Made by a program: the position numbers and the translations under genes
Part shown: piece by piece, positions 31,506 through 39,726 of the stretch
Layout of the letters: every line of letters starts with the position of its first letter
How positions within the stretch are numbered: the stretch's first letter is position 1
From: Aquamicrobium zhengzhouense
GTDB taxonomy: Bacteria > Pseudomonadota > Alphaproteobacteria > Rhizobiales > Rhizobiaceae
DNA: 64,000 nt
Direction of reading: 5' to 3'
Assembly: GCF_016124105.1 (NCBI RefSeq)
Contig: NZ_JADGMQ010000001.1
Coordinates: 62,001 to 126,000 of the forward strand
The notes under the pieces: generated by a model
The model's database searches: none
Seen by the model: only the letters and a program-made list of their open reading frames with translations
Told to the model about the DNA's origin: nothing

Positions 31506-32372
31506 TCAGCGCTTCAGGTGGATGGTTACCCAACCTTCAAGGTGCGTCGTACGGATGTGGCGGAAGCCGGTCGCCTCGTAGGCGGCGATGACCCGATCCC
31601 CTTGTGTGTCGAGAATGCCCGACAGGATTAGCGATCCGTTTTCAACCACGTTACCCAACATCTCCGGTGCCAGCTGGATCAGGGGATTGGCGAGGATGTT
31701 GGCGATGATCAGGTCGAAGGGGCCGCGCTCAGCAAAGATCGGGTCGTCGAAGCCGGGTGCCGTCGCGGTCGATACCCAGTCCGATACGCCGTTCAGTTCC
31801 ACATTTTCTGCTGCCACCTCGGTCGCGACTGGATCGATATCGGTTGCAAGGACCGGGACCTCAGCCAGCTTCGCGACAGCGATCGCAAGCACGGCGCTGC
31901 CGGTGCCAAGATCGAGCACGTTCTTCGGGGCTTCATCCTGGATAACAGAAGCTATCATCTCGAGACAGCCAGCAGTGGTGCCGTGATGACCGGTGCCAAA
32001 GGCCTGGCCGGCCTCGATCTCAATTGCAATGTCTTCATCGCGGATTTCATCGCGGTCGTGTCGGCCATGGACGAGAAATCGCCCTGCGCGTACTGGCTTC
32101 AGGTCCTCCAGCGATTTTGCCACCCAATCAACATCGGGTAGCTCCTCGCGCTGAATATCGAGTGCCTCGCCCGTCAGCGCACGGAGCCGTTTTTCGATGG
32201 CGTCCACATGCTCTGTGTCGGCGTAGACGGAGATTTCATCAATTCCGGCATCCTCATCAAGCTCGACTGAGGCGAGTGCATAACCGTCATCTTCGAAGTG
32301 AGCTTCCATCGCGGAGAAAAGTGCAGTGGATGCCGGGCGCTTGGTCACGAGGAAAAGACGGGTCTGGGTCAT
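31506..32372 (-). CDS. prmA: Ribosomal protein L11 methyltransferase PrmA
   Basis: SAM-dependent enzyme trimethylating ribosomal protein L11. The SAM motif LDLGTGSAVLAIA is at about residues 153-165, preceded by GTGHHGTT (125-132) that characterises PrmA, and the catalytic-site segment IIANILANPL near 220-229. Length 288 aa. Its start is 5 bp after the stop of the SCO1 gene on the same strand, so it is the distal gene of that operon. Confidence 0.94.
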   Translation of the reverse strand: MTQTRLFLVTKRPASTALFSAMEAHFEDDGYALASVELDEDAGIDEISVYADTEHVDAIEKRLRALTGEALDIQREELPDVDWVAKSLEDLKPVRAGRFLVHGRHDRDEIRDEDIAIEIEAGQAFGTGHHGTTAGCLEMIASVIQDEAPKNVLDLGTGSAVLAIAVAKLAEVPVLATDIDPVATEVAAENVELNGVSDWVSTATAPGFDDPIFAERGPFDLIIANILANPLIQLAPEMLGNVVENGSLILSGILDTQGDRVIAAYEATGFRHIRTTHLEGWVTIHLKR

Positions 32373-32377
32373 TCAGC

Positions 32378-32953
32378 TTAACCTTTTGCCAGCCGCTTGA
32401 GTTTGGCTAGGGCGTTGTCGGGATTCTCTTCATACGCAATGGTTCCCGCGAAGTCGCCATTCGAGTTCAGGAGGATGATCGATGCGGTGTGGTCCATCGT
32501 GTAGTCGCCGCCCTCAAGCTCGACGCGCTTGGTGTAGATGCCGAAGGACTTGGCCATGGCCATGACTTTTTCCGGTTCGCCCGAAATTCCGGTGATGCGA
32601 TCGGACACGTTTGAAACGTAGCTATGTACCGCTTCCGGCGTGTCGCGCTCGGGATCAATGGTCACGAAATATGCGCGAATATTCTTGCCTTCATCGCCCA
32701 GGGTTGAGAGCCATCCATCGAGCTCGAACAGCGTTGTCGGGCAAACTTCCGGGCAGTGGGTGAAGCCGAAGAACACTGCGCTCGGCTGGCCACGAAACGC
32801 GTCCTCGGTGATCGGTGCTCCGTCTCCCTGAACGAGCGTGAACGGCGCGCCGAATGCGTGAACCGAATGCTGCTCGCGGTACCAGTCGAATGTCATCCAG
32901 CCCACCGCAAGAGCCACAACGATGAGCATGCCGACGAGGATCGATCGCATCAT
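32378..32953 (-). CDS. SCO1/SenC copper chaperone for cytochrome oxidase
   Basis: Membrane-anchored thioredoxin-like protein that delivers copper to the CuA site of cytochrome c oxidase or acts as a thiol reductant. One N-terminal membrane anchor (about residues 5-22) then the SCO fold. The copper ligands are intact: C67 and C71 in CPEVCP and H155 in YTMDHTAS. Length 191 aa. Double ATG start (MM). Lies between a small membrane protein gene and prmA, all on the minus strand. Confidence 0.92.
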   Translation of the reverse strand: MMRSILVGMLIVVALAVGWMTFDWYREQHSVHAFGAPFTLVQGDGAPITEDAFRGQPSAVFFGFTHCPEVCPTTLFELDGWLSTLGDEGKNIRAYFVTIDPERDTPEAVHSYVSNVSDRITGISGEPEKVMAMAKSFGIYTKRVELEGGDYTMDHTASIILLNSNGDFAGTIAYEENPDNALAKLKRLAKG

Positions 32954-32990
32954 GGGAAAAGTCCTTGCTTCAGGATATGGGGCGCTTCGC

Positions 32991-33191
32991 CTAGAAGCAC
33001 CACGCCATGCCGGTTTCGACCAGCGCCATGAAAATACCCGGTCCCTGATCGACCCATCCAGCTAAGGCGACACCTGCCAATGCGGCAAAACCAATGGCAA
33101 GCACGCAGATGGCAGCGGGACGGGCGAGAATGGTAGCGAGACCGGACATAGCCATTGATACCGTGTAGTCGCTGCAGTTTAAAGATGTCAT
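32991..33191 (-). CDS. Small single-pass membrane protein upstream of SCO1
   Basis: 66-aa product, with one hydrophobic helix (about residues 22-45) and a short tail ending AWCF. I do not know its function. It begins 238 bp before the SCO1 start and runs in the same direction with a 37-bp gap, so it is probably the first gene of the SCO1-prmA operon and may assist copper or oxidase assembly. Met 13 or Met 15 are possible alternative starts. The divergent cytochrome b561 gene begins 64 bp away. Confidence 0.5.
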   Translation of the reverse strand: MTSLNCSDYTVSMAMSGLATILARPAAICVLAIGFAALAGVALAGWVDQGPGIFMALVETGMAWCF

Positions 33192-33255
33192 CTTGCCGCC
33201 ACGTTGAGAACCACAAAGCTGTGACGTGCTTGGCGAGGGATCGGGAGGCATGGGT

Positions 33256-33750
33256 ATGAAAAATACGGGATATTCTGCAACGCAGATCATGCTGCATTGG
33301 ACCGTGGCGATCCTGATTGCTTTCCAGTTTTTCCTCAATGACGGAATATCTGAGGCTTGGCGCGTGATCATGAACGCAGAGCAGCCGTCAGAGGAGGCTA
33401 TCGGCGCAGCCAATATTCACGCGACAATGGGCCTTCTCATCCTGATGCTGGCCCTTTGGCGGATCGTGCTGCGTCTCACCTTCGGCGCTCTCCCGCAGCC
33501 GCAGAATGAACCGCGGGTTCTGCGTCAGCTCTCCCGAGCAACGCATGTCTTGCTCTACGCGCTCCTTCTACTTGTGCCGCTATCGGGGGCAGCTGCCTGG
33601 TTCGGTGGCATTGCTGCAGCTGGCACGGCGCACAATCTCTTCAAGCTGCTGCTGCTTTTAGTTGTAGCTGTACATATAGCTGGCGCTCTCGTGCAGCACT
33701 TCATATTCCGCTCTGATGTGTTGATGCGGATGCTCATTAATCGGGACTGA
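33256..33750 (+). CDS. Cytochrome b561
   Basis: Four-helix di-heme b membrane protein passing electrons from ubiquinol or superoxide to a periplasmic or membrane partner. Start 33256 is favoured over the ATGs at 33226 and 33250 because GGGAGG stands 7 bp before it. Candidate heme ligands sit in the helices: H14, H55, H97 and H140, with H148 near the end. Length 164 aa is at the short end of the family. Divergent from the SCO1 operon, consistent with a respiratory role; followed 2 bp later by an acyltransferase. Confidence 0.87.
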   Translation: MKNTGYSATQIMLHWTVAILIAFQFFLNDGISEAWRVIMNAEQPSEEAIGAANIHATMGLLILMLALWRIVLRLTFGALPQPQNEPRVLRQLSRATHVLLYALLLLVPLSGAAAWFGGIAAAGTAHNLFKLLLLLVVAVHIAGALVQHFIFRSDVLMRMLINRD

Positions 33751-33752
33751 AA

Positions 33753-34382
33753 ATGACCAAACAGCAAGAGAACGTGCGAACGTCGCAACCGCGCGTTCAT
33801 CCAAGCGCTGAGCTGAAATCCTGCAAGCTCGGGCGTTACGTCGTGGTGGGTCAGCGCGTGGTGCTACGAGAGGTGCAAGTCGGTGACTTTACCTATTTCG
33901 AGCGCAATGGTGAGGCGATCTACGCCACGGTCGGAAAATTCTGCTCGATCGCGGCAAATGTGCGTATCAACGCGCTCGAACATCCGATGGAGCGTGTCAC
34001 CACGCACAAGATCACTTATCGGCCCAATGAGTTTTTCAAGCTCCATGGCATCGACCAGGAGTTCCGGGAGAGGCGGCGCGCCAAGCACGTTACGATCGGC
34101 CATGATGTCTGGATAGGACACGGGGCAGTTATCATGCCAGGCGTGTCGATTGGCAACGGTGCAGTGATTGGCGCAAATGCGGTCGTGACGTCGCCTGTTG
34201 CTGATTACGAAATCGTTGCTGGTGTGCCCGCACGCCCCATTCGCATGCGCTTCGATCCGAACACGGTCGCTGCGTTAAAGGGCATGCGCTGGTGGGATTG
34301 GTCCGATGAGGTTCTGTCAGAGGCGATCCCGGACATGCAGGCGATGGACATAGATGAGTTCATTAAAAAATGGGATCAGTAA
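33753..34382 (+). CDS. Left-handed beta-helix acyltransferase (hexapeptide repeat, PhnT/CatB-like)
   Basis: Trimeric hexapeptide-repeat transferase of the xenobiotic acyltransferase type. Repeats of [LIV]-G-x4 run from about residue 25 (LGRYVVVGQRVVLREVQVG) and again at 112-145 (VTIGHDVWIGHGAVIMPGV). H116 or nearby His at the HDVWIGHG segment is the usual catalytic position. The ATVGKFCSIAANVRINALEHP region resembles the subgroup often annotated as a phosphonate-metabolism transferase, but no phn gene is present here, so substrate is open. Length 209 aa. Starts 2 bp after cytochrome b561, probably co-transcribed. Confidence 0.8.
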   Translation: MTKQQENVRTSQPRVHPSAELKSCKLGRYVVVGQRVVLREVQVGDFTYFERNGEAIYATVGKFCSIAANVRINALEHPMERVTTHKITYRPNEFFKLHGIDQEFRERRRAKHVTIGHDVWIGHGAVIMPGVSIGNGAVIGANAVVTSPVADYEIVAGVPARPIRMRFDPNTVAALKGMRWWDWSDEVLSEAIPDMQAMDIDEFIKKWDQ

Positions 34383-34388
34383 AGAAGT

Positions 34389-34398
34389 GGGGGGGGGG
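34389..34398 (+). repeat. Homopolymeric G10 tract in an AT-rich gap
   Basis: Ten consecutive G residues lie 7 bp after the acyltransferase stop, at the head of a 180-bp gap that is markedly AT-rich (TTTAAATC, TATTAATT and similar) compared with the rest of the window. The gap contains no gene; it is probably the promoter region of the secreted protein gene at 34563. Confidence 0.8.
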
Positions 34399-34562
34399 AG
34401 TAATAAAGTTTAAATCAAATAGTATCCGTTAGTATTAATCCGGATATAACTGGTTGTGGTAAGTTCTTTACGCACTTTTAGGTTGTATTAATTTTCGGTT
34501 AGTGGTTTGCTCTCAGTTGGAGGTAGTTGCTGGAGAAGTAGCCTTCAAATGGGAGAAGAGAA

Positions 34563-34922
34563 ATGCTGAAGTACATCGCGTTCGCAGCCGTTTCTACATG
34601 CCTCACTTTTTCTGCCCTGCCGGCAATGGCAGGCGGATGGGGAAAAAGCGGTGCCAGCCAGAGCTCCTATGGCGGGTTCGTCAATATCTCGCCGTCGGTA
34701 CAGACCGGTAACCTAGCGCTCCTGAGCGGTATCGGCGTGCTCAACAACTCCAACATCCTGAGCGGAAACGTCATCTCCGGTCTCGTTAAGGGAAACAACA
34801 ACAACGTCGGTCACGGCAACACCACCGGAAGCCAAAACGCCGTCGGCAACGGCATCATCGGTGGTGGCTCCTTCGGCAATGCCTGGAGCAGCATGCAGCT
34901 TGGAAAGCTCGGTCGGCGCTAA
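34563..34922 (+). CDS. Secreted Gly/Asn-rich small protein, function unknown
   Basis: 119-aa product with a clean signal peptide (residues 1-23, cleavage after PAMA) and a low-complexity mature part rich in Gly, Asn and Ser. The central segment alternates hydrophobic and Asn/Gly positions: NNSNILSGNVISGLVKGNNN and GHGNTTGSQNAVGNGIIGG (about 60-100). This composition resembles surface-exposed beta-solenoid or curlin-like proteins, but I find no true repeat unit and assign no function. GGGAGAAGAG precedes the ATG. It stands alone, with an AT-rich leader upstream and a series of hairpins downstream. Confidence 0.72.
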   Translation: MLKYIAFAAVSTCLTFSALPAMAGGWGKSGASQSSYGGFVNISPSVQTGNLALLSGIGVLNNSNILSGNVISGLVKGNNNNVGHGNTTGSQNAVGNGIIGGGSFGNAWSSMQLGKLGRR

Positions 34923-34937
34923 CCATTTCGGTAAGGA

Positions 34938-35103
34938 GATGACGCAGCAGCCTCTTCCCTTGCGTCATCTTCGTCCTGCGACGAGCGTCTCCCGATCCCG
35001 TGCCCCCCGCTAGATGGAGACGCTCAGGTCGAGGGGAGGTAAAATTTCCTCCACCTCCCTTCGACCGCCAACTAAAGAAAAGCTGGCTCAAGCCGGCTTT
35101 TTT
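34938..35103 (+). ncRNA. Possible structured RNA: four successive hairpins, the last a terminator
   Basis: Gene-free region 34923-35333. Hairpin 1: GATGACGCA 34938-34946 with TGCGTCATC 34961-34969. Hairpin 2: GAGCGTCTCC 34983-34992 with GGAGACGCTC 35016-35025. Hairpin 3: GGTCGAGGGGAGGT 35027-35040 with ACCTCCCTTCGACC 35053-35066 (one wobble). Hairpin 4: AAAGCTGGCT 35079-35088 with AGCCGGCTTT 35091-35100, followed by T residues to 35103, an intrinsic terminator shape. It could be the 3' UTR of the secreted-protein mRNA or an independent small RNA. The hairpins are seen directly; transcription is inference. Confidence 0.4.
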
Positions 35104-35126
35104 GTCGTCTGGGGAGTGCTTTCGGA

Positions 35127-35163
35127 GTCCCTTCCGTCGCGGGGGTGATGTGACGGAAGGGAC
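35127..35163. repeat. Perfect 12-bp inverted repeat
   Basis: GTCCCTTCCGTC (35127-35138) and GACGGAAGGGAC (35152-35163) pair without mismatch around a 13-nt loop. No T run follows on either strand. Together with the hairpins before it, it makes this gap unusually structured. The remainder to 35333 shows only weak dyads. Confidence 0.8.
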
Positions 35164-35333
35164 CCGGAGGTTCAGCCGCTGGAGCTGCTGTACAAGCACC
35201 ATTGCTTGCAGTTGTAAGAATAACCAACGGCGCGTAAGGAACGGATAAAGCAAAATGCAACCGCGACGTGTATTTGGTTGCTCACACGGTAACAAAGCAA
35301 GTAGGTCCTGCTTAGCTGGTTCGGCTGTTCGGA

Positions 35334-37916
35334 TCAGGCAGCTGTAACGAAACCGTCGAGCACGCGCTTTTGACCGGCCTTGTCGAAGTTGATGGTCAGC
35401 TTGTTGCCTTCTATCGCCGAGATATTGCCGTTGCCGAACTTCTGGTGAACCACGCGATCGCCAACCTTGAAGGGCGATTTCGTCGTGGTGACCGATTTGG
35501 CCACAAGTTCACCATCGATGGTGCGACCTTTCACCGAAGTGCGGCCCGCACCATAGCCTGAGTCAACTTCCCCATAGCCGATACGTTCAACCGCATGGCC
35601 AGAACGGGAGCCCCAATTGCGGTTGGTTGCTTCGGTCTTGTTCTGCTGCGCGCGCTGCCAACCCGGTGTGGAATAGCTGTTGTTGAATGATCCGTTTCCG
35701 GCTGAGTCAAAGCGGGATGCGCCATAGGGATTGCGACCGCCGATCTGGCTGCCGTAACCCGAGCCATACCCGCCGTAGTTGGAGCTGGTCTCGGCGATCT
35801 CGATATGCGCTTCCGGCAACTCTTCAAGGAAACGGGAAGGGATCGTGGATTGCCAGAGGCCGTGGATGCGCCGGTTGGAGGTGAACCACAGATGCAGGTT
35901 CTTTTTTGCTCGCGTCAGGCCGACATAGGCGAGGCGTCGCTCTTCCTCGAGGCCGGATCGTCCCCCTTCGTCCAGCGCGCGCTGATGCGGGAACAGGCCT
36001 TCCTCCCAACCGGGGAGGAATACGGTGTCGAACTCAAGACCTTTTGCAGAATGGAGGGTCATGATGTTGACCGCATCGAGATTCTCATTCTGCTCCGCAT
36101 CCATGACCAGAGCGACATGCTCGAGGAAGCTGCGCAGGGACTCGTAGTCCTCCATCGAGCGGATGAGTTCCTTGAGGTTCTCCAGCCGCGTGGGAGCGTC
36201 TGGTGACTTGTCGTTCTTCCACATGTCGGTGTAGCCGGATTCCTCCAGCACCATCTCGGCAAGTTCCGTATGTGGCGTGTTGTCGAGGAGGTCGCGCCAA
36301 CGCGTGAAGTTCGCCGCCACCCCACGAAGAGCGGCGCGCGGCTTGGGCTTCAACTCATCGCTTTCCGCCAGCCGTCCAGCTGCTTCGAGCATCGGGACTC
36401 CCAGGGCGCGGGACGCGTCATGCACCTGCCGGACAGCAGCTTCACCAAGCCCGCGCTTGGGGACGTTGACGATCCGTTCAAATGCGAGATCATCACCCGG
36501 GTTCGCGATCACGCGGAAATATGCCATCGCGTCGCGGATTTCCTGTCGCTCATAGAAGCGTGGTCCGCCAATGACGCGGTAATTCAACCCGAGAGTGACG
36601 AAACGATCTTCGAACTCGCGCATCTGGAACGAAGCGCGCACCAGGATCGCCATGTCGTTGAGGTTGTGCTGCTTTCGCTGCAGCGCCTCGATTTCCTCGC
36701 CGACAGCGCGGGCTTCCTCCTCGGAGTCCCAGGCGGCATGCACCATTACCTTTGGATCGTCGGGATTCGGCTTTTCCGTGAAAAGCGTCTTGCCGAGCCG
36801 GCCTTCATTGTGGGCGATGAGGTGAGAGGCAGCGCCGAGGATATGCGCAGTCGAGCGGTAATTTCGCTCAAGGCGGATGACCGTTGCGCCGGGGAAGTCA
36901 CGCTCGAAGCGCAGGATGTTATCCACTTCCGCCCCACGCCAGCCATAGATTGACTGATCGTCGTCACCGACACAGCAGATATTGACAGTGGCAGGCGCTG
37001 CATCTTCGGACGCGGCGAGAAGATGCTCAGCGTCGCGACCAACAGCAGGCGTGTCGCTGGTGCGCATGCGGCTCGGCCGCTGCGCCAAGAGCCTCAACCA
37101 CATATATTGAGCGGTGTTGGTGTCTTGATACTCGTCAACGAGGATGTACCGGAACCTGTCGTGGTACTCCTTCAGGATGTCCGGATTGCTGCGCAGAATG
37201 CGGATTGGATGACAAAGCAGGTCGCCGAAATCGCACGCGTTCAGCGTCGTCAGCCGGTCCTGGTAGGCGCGATAGAGTTCGCGGCCGCGCCCATTTCCGA
37301 ATGCACGCGCATCGCCTTCGGGAATCTCATTGGGCGCAAGGCCCTTGTTCTTCCACCCGTCAATCATCTGCGCGAATTGACGTGCCGGCCAACGCTTGTC
37401 GTCGAGGCCGTCGGCCAGGATCAACTGCTTGATCAGGCGGATGACGTCATCGGTGTCCAAAATCGTAAAGTCTGATCGCAATCCAGCAAGCTCGGCGTGA
37501 CGGCGCAGGATCTTGACGCCAATCGAGTGAAACGTGCCAAGCCAGGGCATGCCCTCGACGGCCTCGCCAACCAGGACCCCGATGCGCTGCTTCATCTCGC
37601 GTGCGGCCTTGTTGGTGAAGGTCACCGCGAGTATCTGCGACGGCCAGGCTTTGCCCGTGGCCAGAATATGGGCGATGCGCGTTGTCAGGACGCGTGTCTT
37701 GCCGGTGCCAGCGCCTGCCAGAACCAGGACCGGACCTTCAGTGGTCTCGACAGCCTGACGCTGCTCGGGATTGAGGCCGGAAAGATAGTCCGGCGGTCGA
37801 TGCCCACCCGAACGCGCGGCCATTGCGCGCGCGGCAATACCCGAAGGTCCCGCGGCGGGGCGGGGTGGCATGTCATCTTCATCGAAGAAGGGTATGTCGT
37901 CTGCAAAGCCTGGCAT
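35334..37916 (-). CDS. uvrD: ATP-dependent 3'-5' DNA helicase UvrD/PcrA
   Basis: Superfamily 1A helicase for nucleotide-excision and mismatch repair. An unconserved N-terminal extension of about 45 residues precedes motif I GAGTGKT (68-74). DEYQDTN is motif II, DDDQSIYGWRGA motif III, and motif VI VGLTRAKKNL follows. The C-terminal linker (about 690-790) is Gly/Ser/Tyr/Asn rich, and the last 60 residues (VGDRVVHQKFGNGNISAIEG) form the Tudor-like domain that contacts RNA polymerase in PcrA/UvrD. Length 860 aa. Confidence 0.95.
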   Translation of the reverse strand: MPGFADDIPFFDEDDMPPRPAAGPSGIAARAMAARSGGHRPPDYLSGLNPEQRQAVETTEGPVLVLAGAGTGKTRVLTTRIAHILATGKAWPSQILAVTFTNKAAREMKQRIGVLVGEAVEGMPWLGTFHSIGVKILRRHAELAGLRSDFTILDTDDVIRLIKQLILADGLDDKRWPARQFAQMIDGWKNKGLAPNEIPEGDARAFGNGRGRELYRAYQDRLTTLNACDFGDLLCHPIRILRSNPDILKEYHDRFRYILVDEYQDTNTAQYMWLRLLAQRPSRMRTSDTPAVGRDAEHLLAASEDAAPATVNICCVGDDDQSIYGWRGAEVDNILRFERDFPGATVIRLERNYRSTAHILGAASHLIAHNEGRLGKTLFTEKPNPDDPKVMVHAAWDSEEEARAVGEEIEALQRKQHNLNDMAILVRASFQMREFEDRFVTLGLNYRVIGGPRFYERQEIRDAMAYFRVIANPGDDLAFERIVNVPKRGLGEAAVRQVHDASRALGVPMLEAAGRLAESDELKPKPRAALRGVAANFTRWRDLLDNTPHTELAEMVLEESGYTDMWKNDKSPDAPTRLENLKELIRSMEDYESLRSFLEHVALVMDAEQNENLDAVNIMTLHSAKGLEFDTVFLPGWEEGLFPHQRALDEGGRSGLEEERRLAYVGLTRAKKNLHLWFTSNRRIHGLWQSTIPSRFLEELPEAHIEIAETSSNYGGYGSGYGSQIGGRNPYGASRFDSAGNGSFNNSYSTPGWQRAQQNKTEATNRNWGSRSGHAVERIGYGEVDSGYGAGRTSVKGRTIDGELVAKSVTTTKSPFKVGDRVVHQKFGNGNISAIEGNKLTINFDKAGQKRVLDGFVTAA

Positions 37917-37991
37917 GTGGCGGGAATGTAGTGATTCTAAACGGAAAGGCCAGACTTTGTTCGCATCTTGTTCCGGGCGAACAGAGAAAGC

Positions 37992-39050
37992 CTATGTGTC
38001 GGTTGCGGTTTCTAGCCGGGAGATGCGCCGGTCGGTGAAGTTCAGTCTGCCTGCGATAATAGGCGACACGATGGCCGCCATGTCGCTGTCGTTCTCAAGC
38101 AGGGCTGTCAGGTTCGGAATCTGGTTCATCGCGACGAGATTGAGCAAGTCGAGCCTGATCTGACCGTCAGCGGTGCGCGGCAGAGCAGGCACCTGCTGGA
38201 CGAGGTCGGCACGTGCACCGTTTTCCAGACCTTCCTGGGATGCGCGAAGTTTGCTTTCCACATCGCCGTCCGCCTCGACAAACGCGTAAATTCCGACGCC
38301 CTTGCGGGGGAGCGGGTAGAGGGTGAGGGCGACGTCGCGAACGCCCGGAACCCTGAAGATCGCATCCGTGACGATCTTGCCCTCATGGTCGAGGCGGTCG
38401 CCTGTGCCTTCGCCATCAGACCAGTTGAAAATACCGCGGGTGACGAAGTTGTAGACCTTCTTGCCGGTCGCCATCCATATCCGGCTGGGGAGGGAGCGTC
38501 GGGCAAGAATCCGCTTTGCTGTTGGCGTCATCAGCTCCGGAGCAAACGCGCGCATCTGCTTGAGCAGATGGCGGAAATCCTCGTACGCCATTACCTGGTA
38601 GCGACGACCACGCTTGCGGTGGATCGAGGAAAGCTGAAAATCGATGACCGCAGCCAGCCCGTCAGGGGACATCAGCCAGTTTTGTGGCTTAGCCAGATCA
38701 TTGTGGGTGATACCAGCCCGCCGAAGTGCCCTTAGCAGCTTGAACGCGGACAGGTAGAATTCGCGCTTGGCAGGCCGCGCAAGATGCAACGGCGCACCGT
38801 CTGTCCAGGTGCGTTCCAGGCCATCCTTGTCTGTGCTCAGTAGCTGCGGTGTCCCCCGGATACCGACCACGGCACGTAGGGCTGCAATTTCTCGACGAGC
38901 CAGAAACCATGCAAGCGGGCGCGACCAGACAGGCGAAGCCGTAACGACACGGCGGATCACCACCTTGTCGGGCTCACCGGCGAGATAGCCTTTCTGCGTC
39001 TCCGAAAAGATGTCTCTCTTCAGAACGGCCTGCGCAATGAAATCGGTCAT
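37992..39050 (-). CDS. Kinase-like protein with AMP-ligase-like C-terminal domain
   Basis: 352 aa. The N-terminal 200 residues look like a RIO/Kdo-type kinase lobe: catalytic loop HNDLAKPQNW at 116-125 with D118 and N124, and metal-binding IDF with D137. The kinase part lacks an obvious glycine-rich loop but has the paired-basic VVIRRVVTA strand near 30-38. Residues about 220-335 resemble the C-terminal domain of acyl-CoA synthetases: DAIFRVPGVRDVALTLYPLP, GIYAFVEAD, and LPRTADGQIRLDLLNLVAMN where the ligase lysine would sit (here Arg/Gln). Substrate is unknown. The gene ends 75 bp before uvrD on the same strand. Confidence 0.62.
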   Translation of the reverse strand: MTDFIAQAVLKRDIFSETQKGYLAGEPDKVVIRRVVTASPVWSRPLAWFLARREIAALRAVVGIRGTPQLLSTDKDGLERTWTDGAPLHLARPAKREFYLSAFKLLRALRRAGITHNDLAKPQNWLMSPDGLAAVIDFQLSSIHRKRGRRYQVMAYEDFRHLLKQMRAFAPELMTPTAKRILARRSLPSRIWMATGKKVYNFVTRGIFNWSDGEGTGDRLDHEGKIVTDAIFRVPGVRDVALTLYPLPRKGVGIYAFVEADGDVESKLRASQEGLENGARADLVQQVPALPRTADGQIRLDLLNLVAMNQIPNLTALLENDSDMAAIVSPIIAGRLNFTDRRISRLETATDT

Positions 39051-39125
39051 GTTCGGTCCTGTTCGTCGGCAAGTCCCTACCTGTCAGGCCCCCCCGAGAC
39101 AAGTCCGGTCGCGCTGAGAGCTCCC

Positions 39126-39614
39126 TTAGCGCGGGTTTTTGCGCTTGATCGCGATCGAGCGGCCAGCGCGCTCGGGGCGCGGCAACACAGCGTGTTTCGC
39201 TAGCATCGCATCGAGGTTTGACATGATGTCCTCTGGCATCGGGCAGACCTTCGGGCCATTCATGTCGACATGAAGGACGAGGTTTTCGCAGGTTGCCGCC
39301 AGCCAGCCATCAACATGGCGCAGCTCCTGGTAGAAATGGAAACGCTTCTCGTCAAAATCCAGTAGGTGGACCGAACATGTGACCTTATCGGTCAAATGCA
39401 ACTCGCGGACGTAGCAGACATGTATCTCGGCCGTGTACGTCGTGAGCCGCCGCTCGCGCGCATAATCCGTTCCAAGCCCGAGCTGCACGAACGCTTCGTC
39501 GGCACCCATGTCGAACAGGACGTTGTAGTAGGCCATATTCAGATGGCCGTTATAGTCGATCCAGTCTTTCTGGATTTCCAGGACGCGGGAAATAAATGGT
39601 GATGCAACAGTCAT
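39126..39614 (-). CDS. Hotdog-fold acyl-CoA thioesterase
   Basis: 162-aa thioesterase of the 4-hydroxybenzoyl-CoA thioesterase/YbgC class. The DWIDYNGHLNMAYYNVLFD segment near residues 17-35 carries the catalytic Asp-type position and the hotdog helix. The start at 39614 was preferred to an in-frame one at 39713 because homology begins there. The closest named relatives I recall are betainyl-CoA thioesterases of carnitine breakdown, but no carnitine genes are adjacent, so substrate stays open. Divergent from the FAD dehydrogenase gene by 112 bp. Confidence 0.78.
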   Translation of the reverse strand: MTVASPFISRVLEIQKDWIDYNGHLNMAYYNVLFDMGADEAFVQLGLGTDYARERRLTTYTAEIHVCYVRELHLTDKVTCSVHLLDFDEKRFHFYQELRHVDGWLAATCENLVLHVDMNGPKVCPMPEDIMSNLDAMLAKHAVLPRPERAGRSIAIKRKNPR

Positions 39615-39726
39615 ATCGGATTGGCTCAATTGCAACTCTGGCGCTGGACAAGCAATTCGGCAATTGTTCATAGCGGTAATGGAAAGAAAGTGGTTGCACA
39701 AGGGTAGCCACATCGAGGGGTTTGCG

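Noticed and set aside
34855-35295. 146-codon minus-strand frame over the hairpin region
   Set aside because: No ribosome site, unusual composition, and it runs across the strong inverted repeats.
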